DNA of 64,000 nt, from positions 585,240 through 649,239 of the forward strand of contig NZ_FOYQ01000001.1 of NCBI RefSeq assembly GCF_900115205.1, written 5' to 3'. Below the pieces are notes generated by a model. It worked only from the letters and a program-made list of their open reading frames with translations, ran no database searches and was not told the origin of the DNA. The translations under genes were made by a program, and so were the position numbers. Source of the DNA: Robiginitalea myxolifaciens (GTDB taxonomy: Bacteria > Bacteroidota > Bacteroidia > Flavobacteriales > Flavobacteriaceae). Within the stretch, counting starts at the first letter, position 1, and each line of letters begins with the position of its first letter. Shown piece by piece: positions 16,611-25,450 of the stretch.

Positions 16611-17225
16611 ATGCACATCGCAGTTGCCGGGAATATCGGCGCGGGTAAAACTACCCTGACCAAGCTCCTTTCCAAACACTACAAGTGGGATGCCCATTTT
16701 GAAGATGTGGTGGATAACCCCTATCTGGACGACTTTTACACCCAGATGGAACGCTGGAGTTTTAACCTGCAGATTTATTTCCTCAATAGCCGGTACCGTC
16801 AGATTCTGAGGATCCGAGAAAGTGGAAAGAATGTCATTCAGGATCGAACCATTTACGAGGATGCGCACATTTTTGCACCTAACCTCCATGCCATGGGCCT
16901 GATGACCAACCGGGATTTCCAGAATTACACCTCGCTATTTGAATTAATGGAAAGCCTGGTACAACCCCCCGACTTGCTGATATATCTGCGCAGTTCCATT
17001 CCCAATCTGGTCAATCAAATCCACAAGCGGGGCCGGGAATATGAGAACTCCATTTCCATCGATTACCTCAGCCGGCTCAATGAGCGCTATGAAGCCTGGG
17101 TACAGGGTTATGACAAGGGGAAGTTGCTCGTTTTTAATGTGGATCAACTGAATTTTGTGGATGATCCCGAAGACCTGGGACAGGTTATCAACCGCATCGA
17201 CGCGGAAGTAAACGGTTTATTCTAA
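16611..17225 (+). CDS. Deoxynucleoside kinase
   Basis: 204 residues from the ATG at 16611 (MHIAVAGNIGAGKTTL); 29 upstream codons in frame look unlike the family and were excluded. P-loop GNIGAGKT is at 7-14, the IQDRTIYED motif near 80 takes the place of the DRS substrate-binding motif, and the arginine-rich lid KRGREYENSISIDYL is near 140. It phosphorylates deoxynucleosides with ATP for nucleotide salvage; base preference cannot be told. The neighbours are divergent metK and convergent app1-like gene, so it is a single-gene unit. A second, homologous kinase is fused to FolK at 58.3-59.4 kb. Confidence 0.9.
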   Translation: MHIAVAGNIGAGKTTLTKLLSKHYKWDAHFEDVVDNPYLDDFYTQMERWSFNLQIYFLNSRYRQILRIRESGKNVIQDRTIYEDAHIFAPNLHAMGLMTNRDFQNYTSLFELMESLVQPPDLLIYLRSSIPNLVNQIHKRGREYENSISIDYLSRLNERYEAWVQGYDKGKLLVFNVDQLNFVDDPEDLGQVINRIDAEVNGLF

Positions 17226-17255
17226 GGGGTAAAGCCCCATTCTTACCAGTACAAC

Positions 17256-18266
17256 TTATTTCAGTAAGCCAAGCTCCCGGACATGACTTAAGATTTCCCG
17301 GGACTTTTCCGCCAGCAACACCGGCACCGTTTTTTCGTGGGCAATCAAATTCCGAACCCGTTTCATACGGCCCGGATGCCGGACGGTCCTGAGGTAAATG
17401 GCGCGTATCCGACCGGGGTAGCGCCGGGCAATATCGAGATAGATGTCTGCATCTTTTTCCCCGCTATCCCCAATCAGGACAAATGACAGCTTGGGATAGG
17501 ACTCCAGGATATTTACGATCTCGTGCTGTTTATGGGGTACATCTTCCCGCTTGCGGCGCCAGAAACTGGCCATACTCCGCAGCAGGATGGGACCTTTGGG
17601 GAACTGATTCCGCCTTAGAAATAATTCCAGGTAGCGATACAGGTTCCAGGGACTGTGACTTACGTAAAAAATCGGGTTGGCAGCTTGCCCGTCGGTTCCC
17701 TTATGCAAGGTGTGATACAGCTCGGCCGCCCCACTAAGGGGAATTCGACTTTCGGCCCGTTTAAAGAGGGTATTCACGATTACCCGCCATTTGAGGTAGG
17801 AGGTGACGCCCGTTTGCAGGATGGTATCGTCGATATCTGAAATCACGCCAAACCGCGCCGTAGCAGCGGGAATGAGCATTGATCCCGGGAATCGGTTTTC
17901 GCCGAGTACAGGTCGGGATAATTGTCCTTCCCTATAGGACATTTCGAAGTGGACCCAGCCTTCTTCGTTAGTGAGGCTGTCCAGGGCCTGGGCCTGCTGA
18001 TCCAACAGGTAATACCCCTCCATGTCCGTAGTCAGCTCAAAAACACGGTCGTCGGGCAGGCGGATCCTCAGCGGGGCGTGGCGAATTTCATCGGTCTCAA
18101 AACGCTTCCAGCTATTGGTAAGCAAGGGGACAAAACCTTTGCGTGCCAGATCAATACTTTCATCTTCCAGGGCCCTTCCGCGAATATATAGTCGCTGTGG
18201 GGTTCCGTAGCTCTGAAATGCAACGATTTGAAGCGGATCTTTCCGGCCTAACCAGCCCATAGGCAT
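17256..18266 (-). CDS. App1-family (DUF2183) phosphatase
   Basis: 336-residue protein with the App1-type phosphatidate phosphatase catalytic domain. The HAD-like motif GVISDIDDTILQTGV (about 139-153) holds the DxDxT nucleophile, FYVSHSPWNLYRYL (about 199-212) the second motif, and FVLIGDSGEKDADIY (about 258-272) the third. The N-terminal 130 residues form a beta-rich domain that precedes the catalytic part in bacterial family members. No signal peptide is obvious. The substrate in bacteria is unknown; dephosphorylation of a phospholipid is the family-based guess. Terminator hairpins upstream separate it from hppA, so it has its own promoter or is read through. Confidence 0.8.
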   Translation of the reverse strand: MPMGWLGRKDPLQIVAFQSYGTPQRLYIRGRALEDESIDLARKGFVPLLTNSWKRFETDEIRHAPLRIRLPDDRVFELTTDMEGYYLLDQQAQALDSLTNEEGWVHFEMSYREGQLSRPVLGENRFPGSMLIPAATARFGVISDIDDTILQTGVTSYLKWRVIVNTLFKRAESRIPLSGAAELYHTLHKGTDGQAANPIFYVSHSPWNLYRYLELFLRRNQFPKGPILLRSMASFWRRKREDVPHKQHEIVNILESYPKLSFVLIGDSGEKDADIYLDIARRYPGRIRAIYLRTVRHPGRMKRVRNLIAHEKTVPVLLAEKSREILSHVRELGLLK

Positions 18267-18321
18267 GCACCAATTTCTTCCTGTGAAGATACCACTTTAG
18301 GAAATTCCGGACCGAGCGACC

Positions 18322-18346
18322 AAAAAAGGTCCGGTGGACCTTTTTT
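18322..18346 (-). terminator. Perfect hairpin terminator between hppA and the App1-like gene
   Basis: AAAAAAGGTCC (18322-18332), loop GGT, GGACCTTTTTT (18336-18346): an 11-bp perfect inverted repeat that ends in a T-run on both strands. On the minus strand it lies 55 bases before the App1-like start, so it could end a short upstream RNA or attenuate that gene. Confidence 0.65.
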
Positions 18347-18353
18347 AGCGCGA

Positions 18354-18386
18354 CACTGCGCAAGCAGTGGGCGAGCCGATGCGGCT
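18354..18386 (-). ncRNA. Two adjacent GC-rich hairpins, possible small RNA or leader
   Basis: CACTGC-GCAA-GCAGTG (18354-18369) and AGCCG-ATG-CGGCT (18374-18386) stand side by side, and on the minus strand are followed by the terminator hairpin at 18346-18322. A near-match -7 box (TTGATTTG, 18419-18412, 7 of 8) lies just upstream, so an RNA of roughly 85 bases could be made. This is a prediction only. Confidence 0.4.
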
Positions 18387-18423
18387 GGGCTGTTGCGCAG
18401 GCATTCTGATGCAAATCAACACC

Positions 18424-18460
18424 AAAAAAAAACCCCGGCTTTACAGCCAGGGCATTTTTT
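18424..18460 (-). terminator. hppA terminator (bidirectional)
   Basis: Minus strand CCCTGGCT-GTAA-AGCCGGGG followed by nine T residues; one mismatch in the stem. It lies 33 bases after the hppA stop. A six-T run on the other side lets it work on both strands. Confidence 0.8.
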
Positions 18461-18492
18461 ATATCGGCGGTAGGTACTACCGCGAACCGTCA

Positions 18493-20907
18493 TTACTCGG
18501 AATCGGTCATTTCCTCTTCCTCAATGACTTCTTTTTCAATTTTGATTTTGGCGCCGTCTTTGGCTTCTCCAAGAGCTTCGACCTTAGCCTTAACCTCTTC
18601 CATGCTTCCGGTAAAGGTTTGCTCGTCGACCAATTGGGCTCCGTTCTCCTCCGAAGTAGTCGTTACCATCGCGGTGTACGTACCATCTTCATTGGCCTCC
18701 ATACGCACCTCAACGCGCTTCTCCATGGAAGCAGCCATCATCTCATCGGCAGCAGCTGCGCTATCCGTTGCAGAAAGGGCAATACTAGGTGCAATAACCA
18801 GGGCAACAACAGAGATCAATTTCAGGAGTATATTAAGGGAAGGTCCTGAGGTATCCTTGAAGGGATCTCCAACGGTATCTCCAACAACCGCAGCCTTGTG
18901 GGCATCTGTTCCTTTACGGCCTTGCTCCTCGATCATTTTCTTGGCGTTATCCCAGGCACCTCCGGCGTTCGATTGGAAGATCGCCATAAGCACACCGGCA
19001 GAGGTAACCCCGGCGAGCAGTCCACCGAGCATCTCGGCTCCACCGATGAAACCAACCAGCACGGGAACAGCAATAGCCAGAAGTCCAGGCAATACCATCT
19101 CACGGATGGAAGCCTTGGTGGAAATTTCCACACATTTATCGTATTCGGCTTTTCCGTCTGCAGCATCAAAGACAGCGCGATCGGCTTCAGAAGCCTTGCT
19201 CATATCTGAATCGTACTTCCGCATGATTCCCAGGGCAGCTTTAAGCTCAGGGATATCGCGGAATTGGCGACGCACCTCCTCGATCATGGACATGGCTGCA
19301 CGTCCTACTGCATTCATGGAGAGTGCAGAGAAAACGAAAGGCAGCATGGCGCCAACCAGGAGTCCGGACATAATATCAGGACGGCTTACGTCAATCGCGG
19401 TTACATTAGCTGTTTTCATAAAGGCTGCAAAGAGCGCCAGGGCGGTCAGGGCCGCAGAGGCGATAGCAAATCCTTTTCCAATTGCAGCAGTAGTGTTTCC
19501 TACAGCATCCAGCTTATCGGTACGCTCGCGTACCTCACCTGGAAGTTCTGCCATTTCGGCAATTCCTCCTGCGTTATCGGAAATTGGCCCGTAAGCATCA
19601 ACAGCCAGCTGGATTCCTGTATTGGCCAGCATCCCTACGGCAGCAATAGCAATTCCGTAAAGACCCGCGTAGTAGTGGGAAACCAGGATCGCAGCTGCGA
19701 TCAGGATAATTGGAATAGCTGTAGACATCATCCCTACTCCAAGTCCGGCAATAATATTGGTAGCCGATCCGGTTTCGGACTGGCGTACAATGCTGTTTAC
19801 AGGTTTGGTTCCCGTTCCTGTATAGTATTCAGTTACTTTTCCAACGAGCAGACCAGCTACGAGACCGGCGATAGTGGCAAGGAAAACCCCGAAAGAGGTA
19901 AACTCTTTTCCACCTTCCATCCAGGATTCAGGCAGCATATAATCGATCAGGAAGTAAGAGGCTACAAGCATTAATCCGGCAGAACCGAATTCTCCGATGT
20001 TCAGTGCAGCGTGAGGCGATCCGCCTTCTTTAACGCGCACAAAGAAGGTTCCGATAATGGACATGATGATTCCGGCAGCAGCGAGGGTCAGGGGCAGTAA
20101 TACCGCTCCCAAACCGTCAAAAGAAGCGGCGAATTCCGGCAGGGCTACGAAGGTTGCCCCAAGTACCATGGTTCCGATGATAGACCCTACATAAGATTCG
20201 AACAGGTCGGCACCCATTCCCGCTACGTCACCAACGTTGTCCCCAACGTTATCGGCGATTGTGGCCGGGTTTAAAGGGTGGTCTTCCGGGATACCCGCTT
20301 CTACCTTACCTACCAGGTCGGCTCCAACGTCCGCAGCTTTGGTATAAATACCTCCACCTACACGAGCAAAGAGGGCAATAGAAGAAGCACCCAGGGAGAA
20401 ACCAGAAAGCACATTGAGTACTTCTGCGATGCTCCAGCCCTGTCCGCTATAGATCATGAACAAACCGCTGAGTCCCAGTACACCGAGTCCAACAACGCCC
20501 AAGCCCATTACAGCACCTCCGGCGAAAGCAACTTCTAAGGCCTTCCCTAATGAGGTACGCGCGGCATTGGTCGTACGTACGTTTGCCAGGGTAGCTACCT
20601 TCATTCCGATAAATCCGGCAAGGGCAGAACAGATGGCCCCTACAAAGAATGATACGGCAACCATCCCGTTATTGTTGGCCTCATTCTCACCTTTAAAGAA
20701 GAGAAGAGCAGCAACAGCGACGACAAAAATAGCCAGGATCTTGTACTCTGCCTTCAGGAAGGACATAGCACCATCCGCGATATTCTTGGCGATGCGGGCC
20801 ATTTTATCGTCTCCTACTTCCTGCTTGGCAACCCATGCATTCTTAATAAATACATAGACCAAGGCCAGAAGACCGAAAGCCCACAAATAATTCACGATTT
20901 GTTCCAT
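18493..20907 (-). CDS. hppA: Membrane-bound cation-translocating pyrophosphatase with long C-terminal tail
   Basis: 804-residue integral membrane pump that couples pyrophosphate hydrolysis to H+ and/or Na+ export. Catalytic loops are visible: [12 protein letters not shown] (192-203), [12 protein letters not shown] (219-230) and [15 protein letters not shown] (676-690). GNTTAA at 470-475 has Ala where K+-independent enzymes have Lys, which predicts the K+-dependent subfamily, many of which move Na+. About 16 membrane helices are evident. After the last helix (ending about 711) there is a roughly 90-residue polar tail rich in Glu and Thr that most described family members lack. The gene has its own promoter and terminator. 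Na+ versus H+ specificity was not resolved. Confidence 0.95.
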   Translation of the reverse strand: MEQIVNYLWAFGLLALVYVFIKNAWVAKQEVGDDKMARIAKNIADGAMSFLKAEYKILAIFVVAVAALLFFKGENEANNNGMVAVSFFVGAICSALAGFIGMKVATLANVRTTNAARTSLGKALEVAFAGGAVMGLGVVGLGVLGLSGLFMIYSGQGWSIAEVLNVLSGFSLGASSIALFARVGGGIYTKAADVGADLVGKVEAGIPEDHPLNPATIADNVGDNVGDVAGMGADLFESYVGSIIGTMVLGATFVALPEFAASFDGLGAVLLPLTLAAAGIIMSIIGTFFVRVKEGGSPHAALNIGEFGSAGLMLVASYFLIDYMLPESWMEGGKEFTSFGVFLATIAGLVAGLLVGKVTEYYTGTGTKPVNSIVRQSETGSATNIIAGLGVGMMSTAIPIILIAAAILVSHYYAGLYGIAIAAVGMLANTGIQLAVDAYGPISDNAGGIAEMAELPGEVRERTDKLDAVGNTTAAIGKGFAIASAALTALALFAAFMKTANVTAIDVSRPDIMSGLLVGAMLPFVFSALSMNAVGRAAMSMIEEVRRQFRDIPELKAALGIMRKYDSDMSKASEADRAVFDAADGKAEYDKCVEISTKASIREMVLPGLLAIAVPVLVGFIGGAEMLGGLLAGVTSAGVLMAIFQSNAGGAWDNAKKMIEEQGRKGTDAHKAAVVGDTVGDPFKDTSGPSLNILLKLISVVALVIAPSIALSATDSAAAADEMMAASMEKRVEVRMEANEDGTYTAMVTTTSEENGAQLVDEQTFTGSMEEVKAKVEALGEAKDGAKIKIEKEVIEEEEMTDSE

Positions 20908-20939
20908 TATGTCAGTTATTTAAGTTTTTAAAACGGGGG

Positions 20940-20947
20940 CAAATGTA
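20940..20947 (-). promoter_or_regulatory. hppA promoter -7 box
   Basis: Minus strand TACATTTG fits TAnnTTTG, 33 bases before the hppA ATG and inside the short gap behind the DUF5686 gene, so hppA can be transcribed on its own. Confidence 0.55.
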
Positions 20948-20958
20948 GTAAAACCGTC

Positions 20959-23457
20959 TCAGAAATGAAACCCAAAAGTGCCTGTTACGCTAAACGGTCG
21001 GGCTTCGGGCAGGTCCAGGTAATTTCCCCGGAAATTGAAGTCGATCCGGAAGATCTTAAAGATGTTCCCGATCCCTAAGGAGTATTCGTAATAAATCTGC
21101 TTATCCGGAGCCCGCAACGGAATGTTTGCCGGGCTGTTCAGCAGCTGATTCTCTTCGGACAGCTGCCCCCACACCCCGCGGAGTCCCACAATTTCCCGGA
21201 GGTTCCATTTGCGGATCAGGGGTATTCTAGAAAATAGGCGCCCGTTAAAATTATGTTCCAGGTGCCCGGCCACATAAACGTCGGTAACGAATTCGTAGAA
21301 ATTGAGGTTGGGGAATGTATTGTAAATAGAAAACAAGGTTTGGTTCCCGGGAACCACGTTGAGCAGTCCCAGGGGTACGGCCCCGGAGGTACGGCCAACT
21401 TCCAGGGTCGTAAACATGCGACCGAATCCACCGAGTTGCCAGGGTCGGCTATAGGAAGCCTGAATCTTGGTGTAATCAAAATCACTTTCCAGAAACCCTT
21501 GAAGTCCTCGGGTATATTGGATATACAGGGTACTGTAATTCTCATTCACCTCGCGGCGCTCGACCCCGTAGCCAATGGTTTGACGCCCCGGGGTGTAGAT
21601 CAGGGAGGTAATGATGTCTAATTGCTTGATTTCGGAGGAGATCCCGCCAGGGGCATCGGGATCGAGGTAATCCAGGCTAAAAGCATCCGGCAACGCCGAG
21701 CGCATGGTTCTTAGCGAGGCACCAAAGCCGAGCCGTAAATTCTTAAAGGGTTCTGCCTGTAAATTGAAGGTGGTAAGATTCAAGTTGGTCAGGCGGTCGT
21801 TATTCCCGACAGTAAGCACTGCGCCCGAGGCCACGGATCGTCCGAGAACATCGGTTGTAGCGGTAAGGTTCAGTCCCAGTTGTTCGATATCCCTCCGGTT
21901 CCCACCGGAAACGATCAGCCTCATTTTGCGATCGAGCAACCACTTCCCCGAGATTCCGTACTTCACTTTTTTATCCCGGAAACCATAGGCCATATAGCCT
22001 TCCAGGCGCCAGGGGTCGTTCTGCCCGAAATAGGTCCGGGCCCCACCCCGAAAACGCCAGCCCTCGGCATCGTTGAACCCCACCACGCTGTAGATATCAC
22101 CCAGATCCAGGTTCCACTTATCGATTTCCACATAGCCGGAACCCAGGATACTGACCAGGTTGTAATAGGATTTAAAGCGGGGGACTGTTTTTAAGGTGTC
22201 GAGCAAGCTGTAAATCCCCAGCTCATCCTGATTCAGGGATTCCAGGCGGTTTTGTTCCCAAAAACCGTTGTCCCGTTCAAAAATCCGGGGATCAAAAGGA
22301 TCGGTCTCGCCCTTGTAAAAGGCAGCCGGGCGTTCTACATCGAATTGATAGTTGTCGTAGACCGTGGTGCGCTTTCCGTATACTCCCCGCGACTTTTCCT
22401 TTTTATTCAGGGCAAAATCCGTGAGCATGTAGTCCCGTTTCAGGAGGAATACCGAATCGGACAGCAACTCAAAATCCTGCTCGATATAGAGCTCCTTGAC
22501 CCAGTTCAGGTTAGCGCTCCGGGTTAGCTGTAAATTGATATTTACCAGGGCGAAGGTGGAATCATTGACCCAGAAATCCCCCTTAAAGGTGAGTTCGTTG
22601 CGGCGCCTGGGGTAATATATAATGTTGTAACACCACTTATCGCCCAGGTAGGCGCTATCGGCCAGCACGTAATTATAGGTGTCAATCCCCGTGGTAGACA
22701 GCGGGCTGGTAAAGCTTTTATCAAAAAATTTCAGGTAATTTTCATAGACATCGTACTGGGAATACAAGTCCTGTACAAAGGCGATGATTGCCTGGTTGTT
22801 GCTGAATCCGGAATTCTTGTTCCCTAAAACATCCTTCCGCTCTTCTCCGAGTTGGTTGTCCCCATAAACCCTGGAAAACTTCTCATTCAGGAATATTGGG
22901 AGATAGGTTTTTCCCGTGATTCGGGAAGTGTCGAGGTCCTCAAACACGAATTCCATGCCTTTAAAAAGGCGGCTTTGGATCAGGGCGCTGTCAATGGTAT
23001 TCAGGTCAAATTCGACCTTCTCGTATTCGTCGTAGGTGTATTGCTTGAATTTCCGAAGGCCATTGACCCGGCGTTTCTCCCAGATCTTCCTCAGGATATC
23101 AATCGCCGGATTGTTCTTTTTGGATTGCTTCCCCACATAAACCACAACCTCATCCAATTGTTCATTGGATTCCTGCAGCACGATTTCCAAATCGAGCATG
23201 TTGGGGCGCGTCAGGGGCAGGGTCAGGCGCTCATAGCCAATAAATGAAACTACGAGGGAGTCATAACGGGTTTCGGACTCCAGGTAAAAGCGGCCATTGT
23301 CGTTACTGATAGTCCCTTCTGTGGATCCCGCAAAAACTATATTGGCAAAGGGCACTGCTTCTCCGTCCTGGTCTACCACCATTCCCCCTACACGGGTCTG
23401 GGCAACTGCCAGTATGGGCAGTAATAAAAACAGGAAGACCGGAAAAAAATTTTTCAT
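20959..23457 (-). CDS. DUF5686 / carboxypeptidase-regulatory-like outer-membrane protein
   Basis: 832 residues. A signal peptide (about 1-19, ending in AVAQ) is followed by a carboxypeptidase-like regulatory beta-sandwich (about 22-95: GGMVVDQDGEAVPFANIVF, then the NDNGRFYL turn) and a large DUF5686 region. The C-terminal half reads as amphipathic beta-strands and ends in GTFGFHF with a terminal Phe, as in outer-membrane barrels. Family members are common in Bacteroidetes and their function is unknown; the layout resembles TonB-dependent receptors but no plug domain is seen. It lies between pdhB and hppA, 73 bases from pdhB, with no evident operon partner. Confidence 0.85.
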   Translation of the reverse strand: MKNFFPVFLFLLLPILAVAQTRVGGMVVDQDGEAVPFANIVFAGSTEGTISNDNGRFYLESETRYDSLVVSFIGYERLTLPLTRPNMLDLEIVLQESNEQLDEVVVYVGKQSKKNNPAIDILRKIWEKRRVNGLRKFKQYTYDEYEKVEFDLNTIDSALIQSRLFKGMEFVFEDLDTSRITGKTYLPIFLNEKFSRVYGDNQLGEERKDVLGNKNSGFSNNQAIIAFVQDLYSQYDVYENYLKFFDKSFTSPLSTTGIDTYNYVLADSAYLGDKWCYNIIYYPRRRNELTFKGDFWVNDSTFALVNINLQLTRSANLNWVKELYIEQDFELLSDSVFLLKRDYMLTDFALNKKEKSRGVYGKRTTVYDNYQFDVERPAAFYKGETDPFDPRIFERDNGFWEQNRLESLNQDELGIYSLLDTLKTVPRFKSYYNLVSILGSGYVEIDKWNLDLGDIYSVVGFNDAEGWRFRGGARTYFGQNDPWRLEGYMAYGFRDKKVKYGISGKWLLDRKMRLIVSGGNRRDIEQLGLNLTATTDVLGRSVASGAVLTVGNNDRLTNLNLTTFNLQAEPFKNLRLGFGASLRTMRSALPDAFSLDYLDPDAPGGISSEIKQLDIITSLIYTPGRQTIGYGVERREVNENYSTLYIQYTRGLQGFLESDFDYTKIQASYSRPWQLGGFGRMFTTLEVGRTSGAVPLGLLNVVPGNQTLFSIYNTFPNLNFYEFVTDVYVAGHLEHNFNGRLFSRIPLIRKWNLREIVGLRGVWGQLSEENQLLNSPANIPLRAPDKQIYYEYSLGIGNIFKIFRIDFNFRGNYLDLPEARPFSVTGTFGFHF

Positions 23458-23530
23458 GAAAAGCAGTGGGAAAAATAATACCCGGGATTCGAATGCAAAA
23501 ATCAGGCCTTAAATGGCCCGGCGGGCAGTC

Positions 23531-24508
23531 TTACTTGTATAAGACCTTGTGGACCGCCTTAATCACGTCTTCCTTGTTCGGCAACCATTCCTCCAACAAG
23601 GTAGGAGAATAAGGCGCCGGGGTATCGGCCGTGTTGATTTTTACGATTGGGGCATCCAGGTAGTCAAAGGCGTGCTGCTGTACCTGATAGGTAATCTCGG
23701 TGGCGACATTGCCAAAAGGCCAGGCCTCTTCGAGGATAACCAGGCGATTGGTCTTCTTGACCGACTTCAGAATGGCCTCAGAATCCATGGGGCGAACGGT
23801 TCTCAGGTCAATTACCTCACAGCTGATTCCCTCTTTGTCCAGGTCCTCGGCTGCGGCGTAAGCTTCCTTAATAATTTTCCCAAAGGAGACAATGGTGACA
23901 TCGCTTCCTTCACGTCCTATTTCGGCCACCCCAAGAGGAATGGTGTATTCTCCTTCCGGCACTTCGCCCTTATCGCCATACATCTGCTCGGATTCCATGA
24001 AGATAACAGGGTCGTCATCGCGAATCGCGGACTTGAGCAATCCCTTTGCATCCTTAGGGTTCGAAGGAACGACCACCTTAAGTCCCGGGGTATTGGCGAA
24101 CCAGCTTTCAAAAGCCTGGGAGTGCGTGGCAGCGAGTTGTCCTGCAGAAGCAGTTGGCCCACGGAAAACGATAGGGATATTGAATTGCCCCCCGGACATC
24201 TGACGCATCTTAGCGGCATTGTTGATAATCTGGTCAATTCCCACCAGGGAAAAGTTAAAGGTCATAAACTCGATAATCGGACGGTTGCCGATCATGGCAG
24301 AGCCCACTCCAACCCCAGCAAAGCCCAATTCCGAAATAGGTGTATCCAGCACGCGTTCGGGTCCGAATTCATCCAGCATTCCCTTGGAGGCTTTATAGGC
24401 CCCGTTATACTCCGCAACTTCCTCCCCCATCAGGTAAATGGAGTCGTCCCGGCGCATTTCCTCGGACATGGCTTCGGCAATAGCTTCTCTAAATTGAATG
24501 GTCTTCAT
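23531..24508 (-). CDS. pdhB: Pyruvate dehydrogenase E1 component, beta subunit
   Basis: 325-residue beta chain of a two-subunit 2-oxo acid dehydrogenase E1. The N-terminus REAIAEAMSEEMRRDDSIYLMGEEV holds the Glu that activates thiamine diphosphate; the central segment FRGPTASAGQLAATHSQ and the C-terminal transketolase domain (VILEEAWPFGNVATEI, about 263-278) are complete. Sequence form and length match PdhB of flavobacteria rather than branched-chain BkdB, but substrate choice depends on the alpha subunit, which is not in the window. It starts divergently from etfB and has its own promoter at 24555-24562. Confidence 0.9.
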   Translation of the reverse strand: MKTIQFREAIAEAMSEEMRRDDSIYLMGEEVAEYNGAYKASKGMLDEFGPERVLDTPISELGFAGVGVGSAMIGNRPIIEFMTFNFSLVGIDQIINNAAKMRQMSGGQFNIPIVFRGPTASAGQLAATHSQAFESWFANTPGLKVVVPSNPKDAKGLLKSAIRDDDPVIFMESEQMYGDKGEVPEGEYTIPLGVAEIGREGSDVTIVSFGKIIKEAYAAAEDLDKEGISCEVIDLRTVRPMDSEAILKSVKKTNRLVILEEAWPFGNVATEITYQVQQHAFDYLDAPIVKINTADTPAPYSPTLLEEWLPNKEDVIKAVHKVLYK

Positions 24509-24554
24509 TGGCTCTAAATTAGTGTTGACTCAGGATACGCAATTGAAATGCCCA

Positions 24555-24562
24555 CAAAAATA
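24555..24562 (-). promoter_or_regulatory. pdhB promoter -7 box
   Basis: Minus strand TATTTTTG fits TAnnTTTG, 46 bases before the pdhB ATG. It is divergent from the etfBA promoter, 68 bases away. Confidence 0.55.
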
Positions 24563-24614
24563 GAAAATTATCGCCCAAAAGGGGGCTGGCCTGAATCAAA
24601 AAAGTGAAATTTTT

Positions 24615-24630
24615 ATTATGCATGCATAGT
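24615..24630. promoter_or_regulatory. Palindrome abutting the etfBA promoter
   Basis: ATTATGCATGCATAGT, with the perfect inner palindrome TATGCATGCATA. It ends at the first base of the etfBA -7 box, so a bound protein would block polymerase. The same 16-mer with one change occurs at 43566. Confidence 0.5.
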
Positions 24631-24637
24631 ATTTTTG
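24630..24637 (+). promoter_or_regulatory. etfBA promoter -7 box
   Basis: TATTTTTG fits TAnnTTTG, 54 bases before the etfB ATG at 24692. Confidence 0.6.
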
Positions 24638-24691
24638 AATATTTATGGCTATCTTAGCCACCCATTATTCAAGCGACAATTCAAACCCGAT

Positions 24692-25438
24692 ATGAAGATA
24701 TTAGTCTGTATCAGCAATGTGCCCGATACCACGTCAAAAATCAATTTCACGGCCGACAATACGGCCTTTGACACCACGGGCGTTCAATTTGTAATCAATC
24801 CCAATGACGAGTTTGGCCTGACACGCGCCATGTGGCTGAAAGAAAAGCAGGGTGCCACCCTTCATGTGGCAACTGTCGGAACGGCAGCCGTTGAACCCAC
24901 CATGCGCAAAGCACTGGCCATTGGAGCCGATGAAGCCATCCGAATCAACGCAGAACCTACCGACGGGCTCTTTACTGCCCGACAACTGGCAGAAGTTGTG
25001 AAAAACGGGGGGTACGACCTCGTGATTGCAGGAAGGGAATCTATTGACTACAATGGCGGTATGGTTCCGGGAATGCTGGCCGCAATGCTCGACTGGAACT
25101 TTGTAAATACCTGTATAGGCCTGGAAATCGACGGAGATAAAGCCACAGCTGTTCGCGAAATCGACGGGGGTAAAGAAACCCTGGAAACGAAACTCCCCCT
25201 GATTATAGGTGGGCAAAAAGGATTGGTAGAGGAGAGTGACCTGCGCATCCCAAACATGCGCGGTATCATGATGGCGCGCCAAAAAACCCTTACCGTTATG
25301 GATCCGGTGGATATGGAACCCGGAACCCGTGATACCCAATACGAAAAGCCAGCACCCAAGGGAGATGTGAAGCTGGTTGATCCCGGAAATCTGGATCAGC
25401 TAATCGATTTGTTACACAAGGAAGCTAAGGCCATTTAA
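24692..25438 (+). CDS. etfB: Electron transfer flavoprotein, beta subunit
   Basis: 248 residues from the ATG at 24692 (MKILVCISNVPDTTSKI); an ATG 57 bases upstream lies within the likely untranslated leader. The ETF beta signature region is present near 120-160 (VIAGRESIDYNGGMVPGMLA), followed by GLVEESDLRIPNMRGIMMARQK, which binds AMP and the alpha chain. The pair EtfAB carries electrons from acyl-CoA dehydrogenases to the quinone pool through ETF-quinone oxidoreductase, neither of which is in the window. etfA follows after 12 bases, and a strong terminator ends the two-gene operon. Confidence 0.95.
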   Translation: MKILVCISNVPDTTSKINFTADNTAFDTTGVQFVINPNDEFGLTRAMWLKEKQGATLHVATVGTAAVEPTMRKALAIGADEAIRINAEPTDGLFTARQLAEVVKNGGYDLVIAGRESIDYNGGMVPGMLAAMLDWNFVNTCIGLEIDGDKATAVREIDGGKETLETKLPLIIGGQKGLVEESDLRIPNMRGIMMARQKTLTVMDPVDMEPGTRDTQYEKPAPKGDVKLVDPGNLDQLIDLLHKEAKAI

Positions 25439-25450
25439 AAAATCAGAACC

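Noticed and set aside
18160-18414. 84-codon minus-strand frame in the hppA/App1-like gap
   Set aside because: Overlaps two hairpins and a terminator and resembles no protein; the region looks like RNA rather than coding.
18524-19594. 356-codon + strand frame opposite hppA
   Set aside because: Serine- and proline-rich low-complexity product, complement of the helical pump sequence; no evidence of coding.
23549-24517. 322-codon + strand frame opposite pdhB
   Set aside because: Covers almost exactly pdhB on the other strand and lacks any domain.
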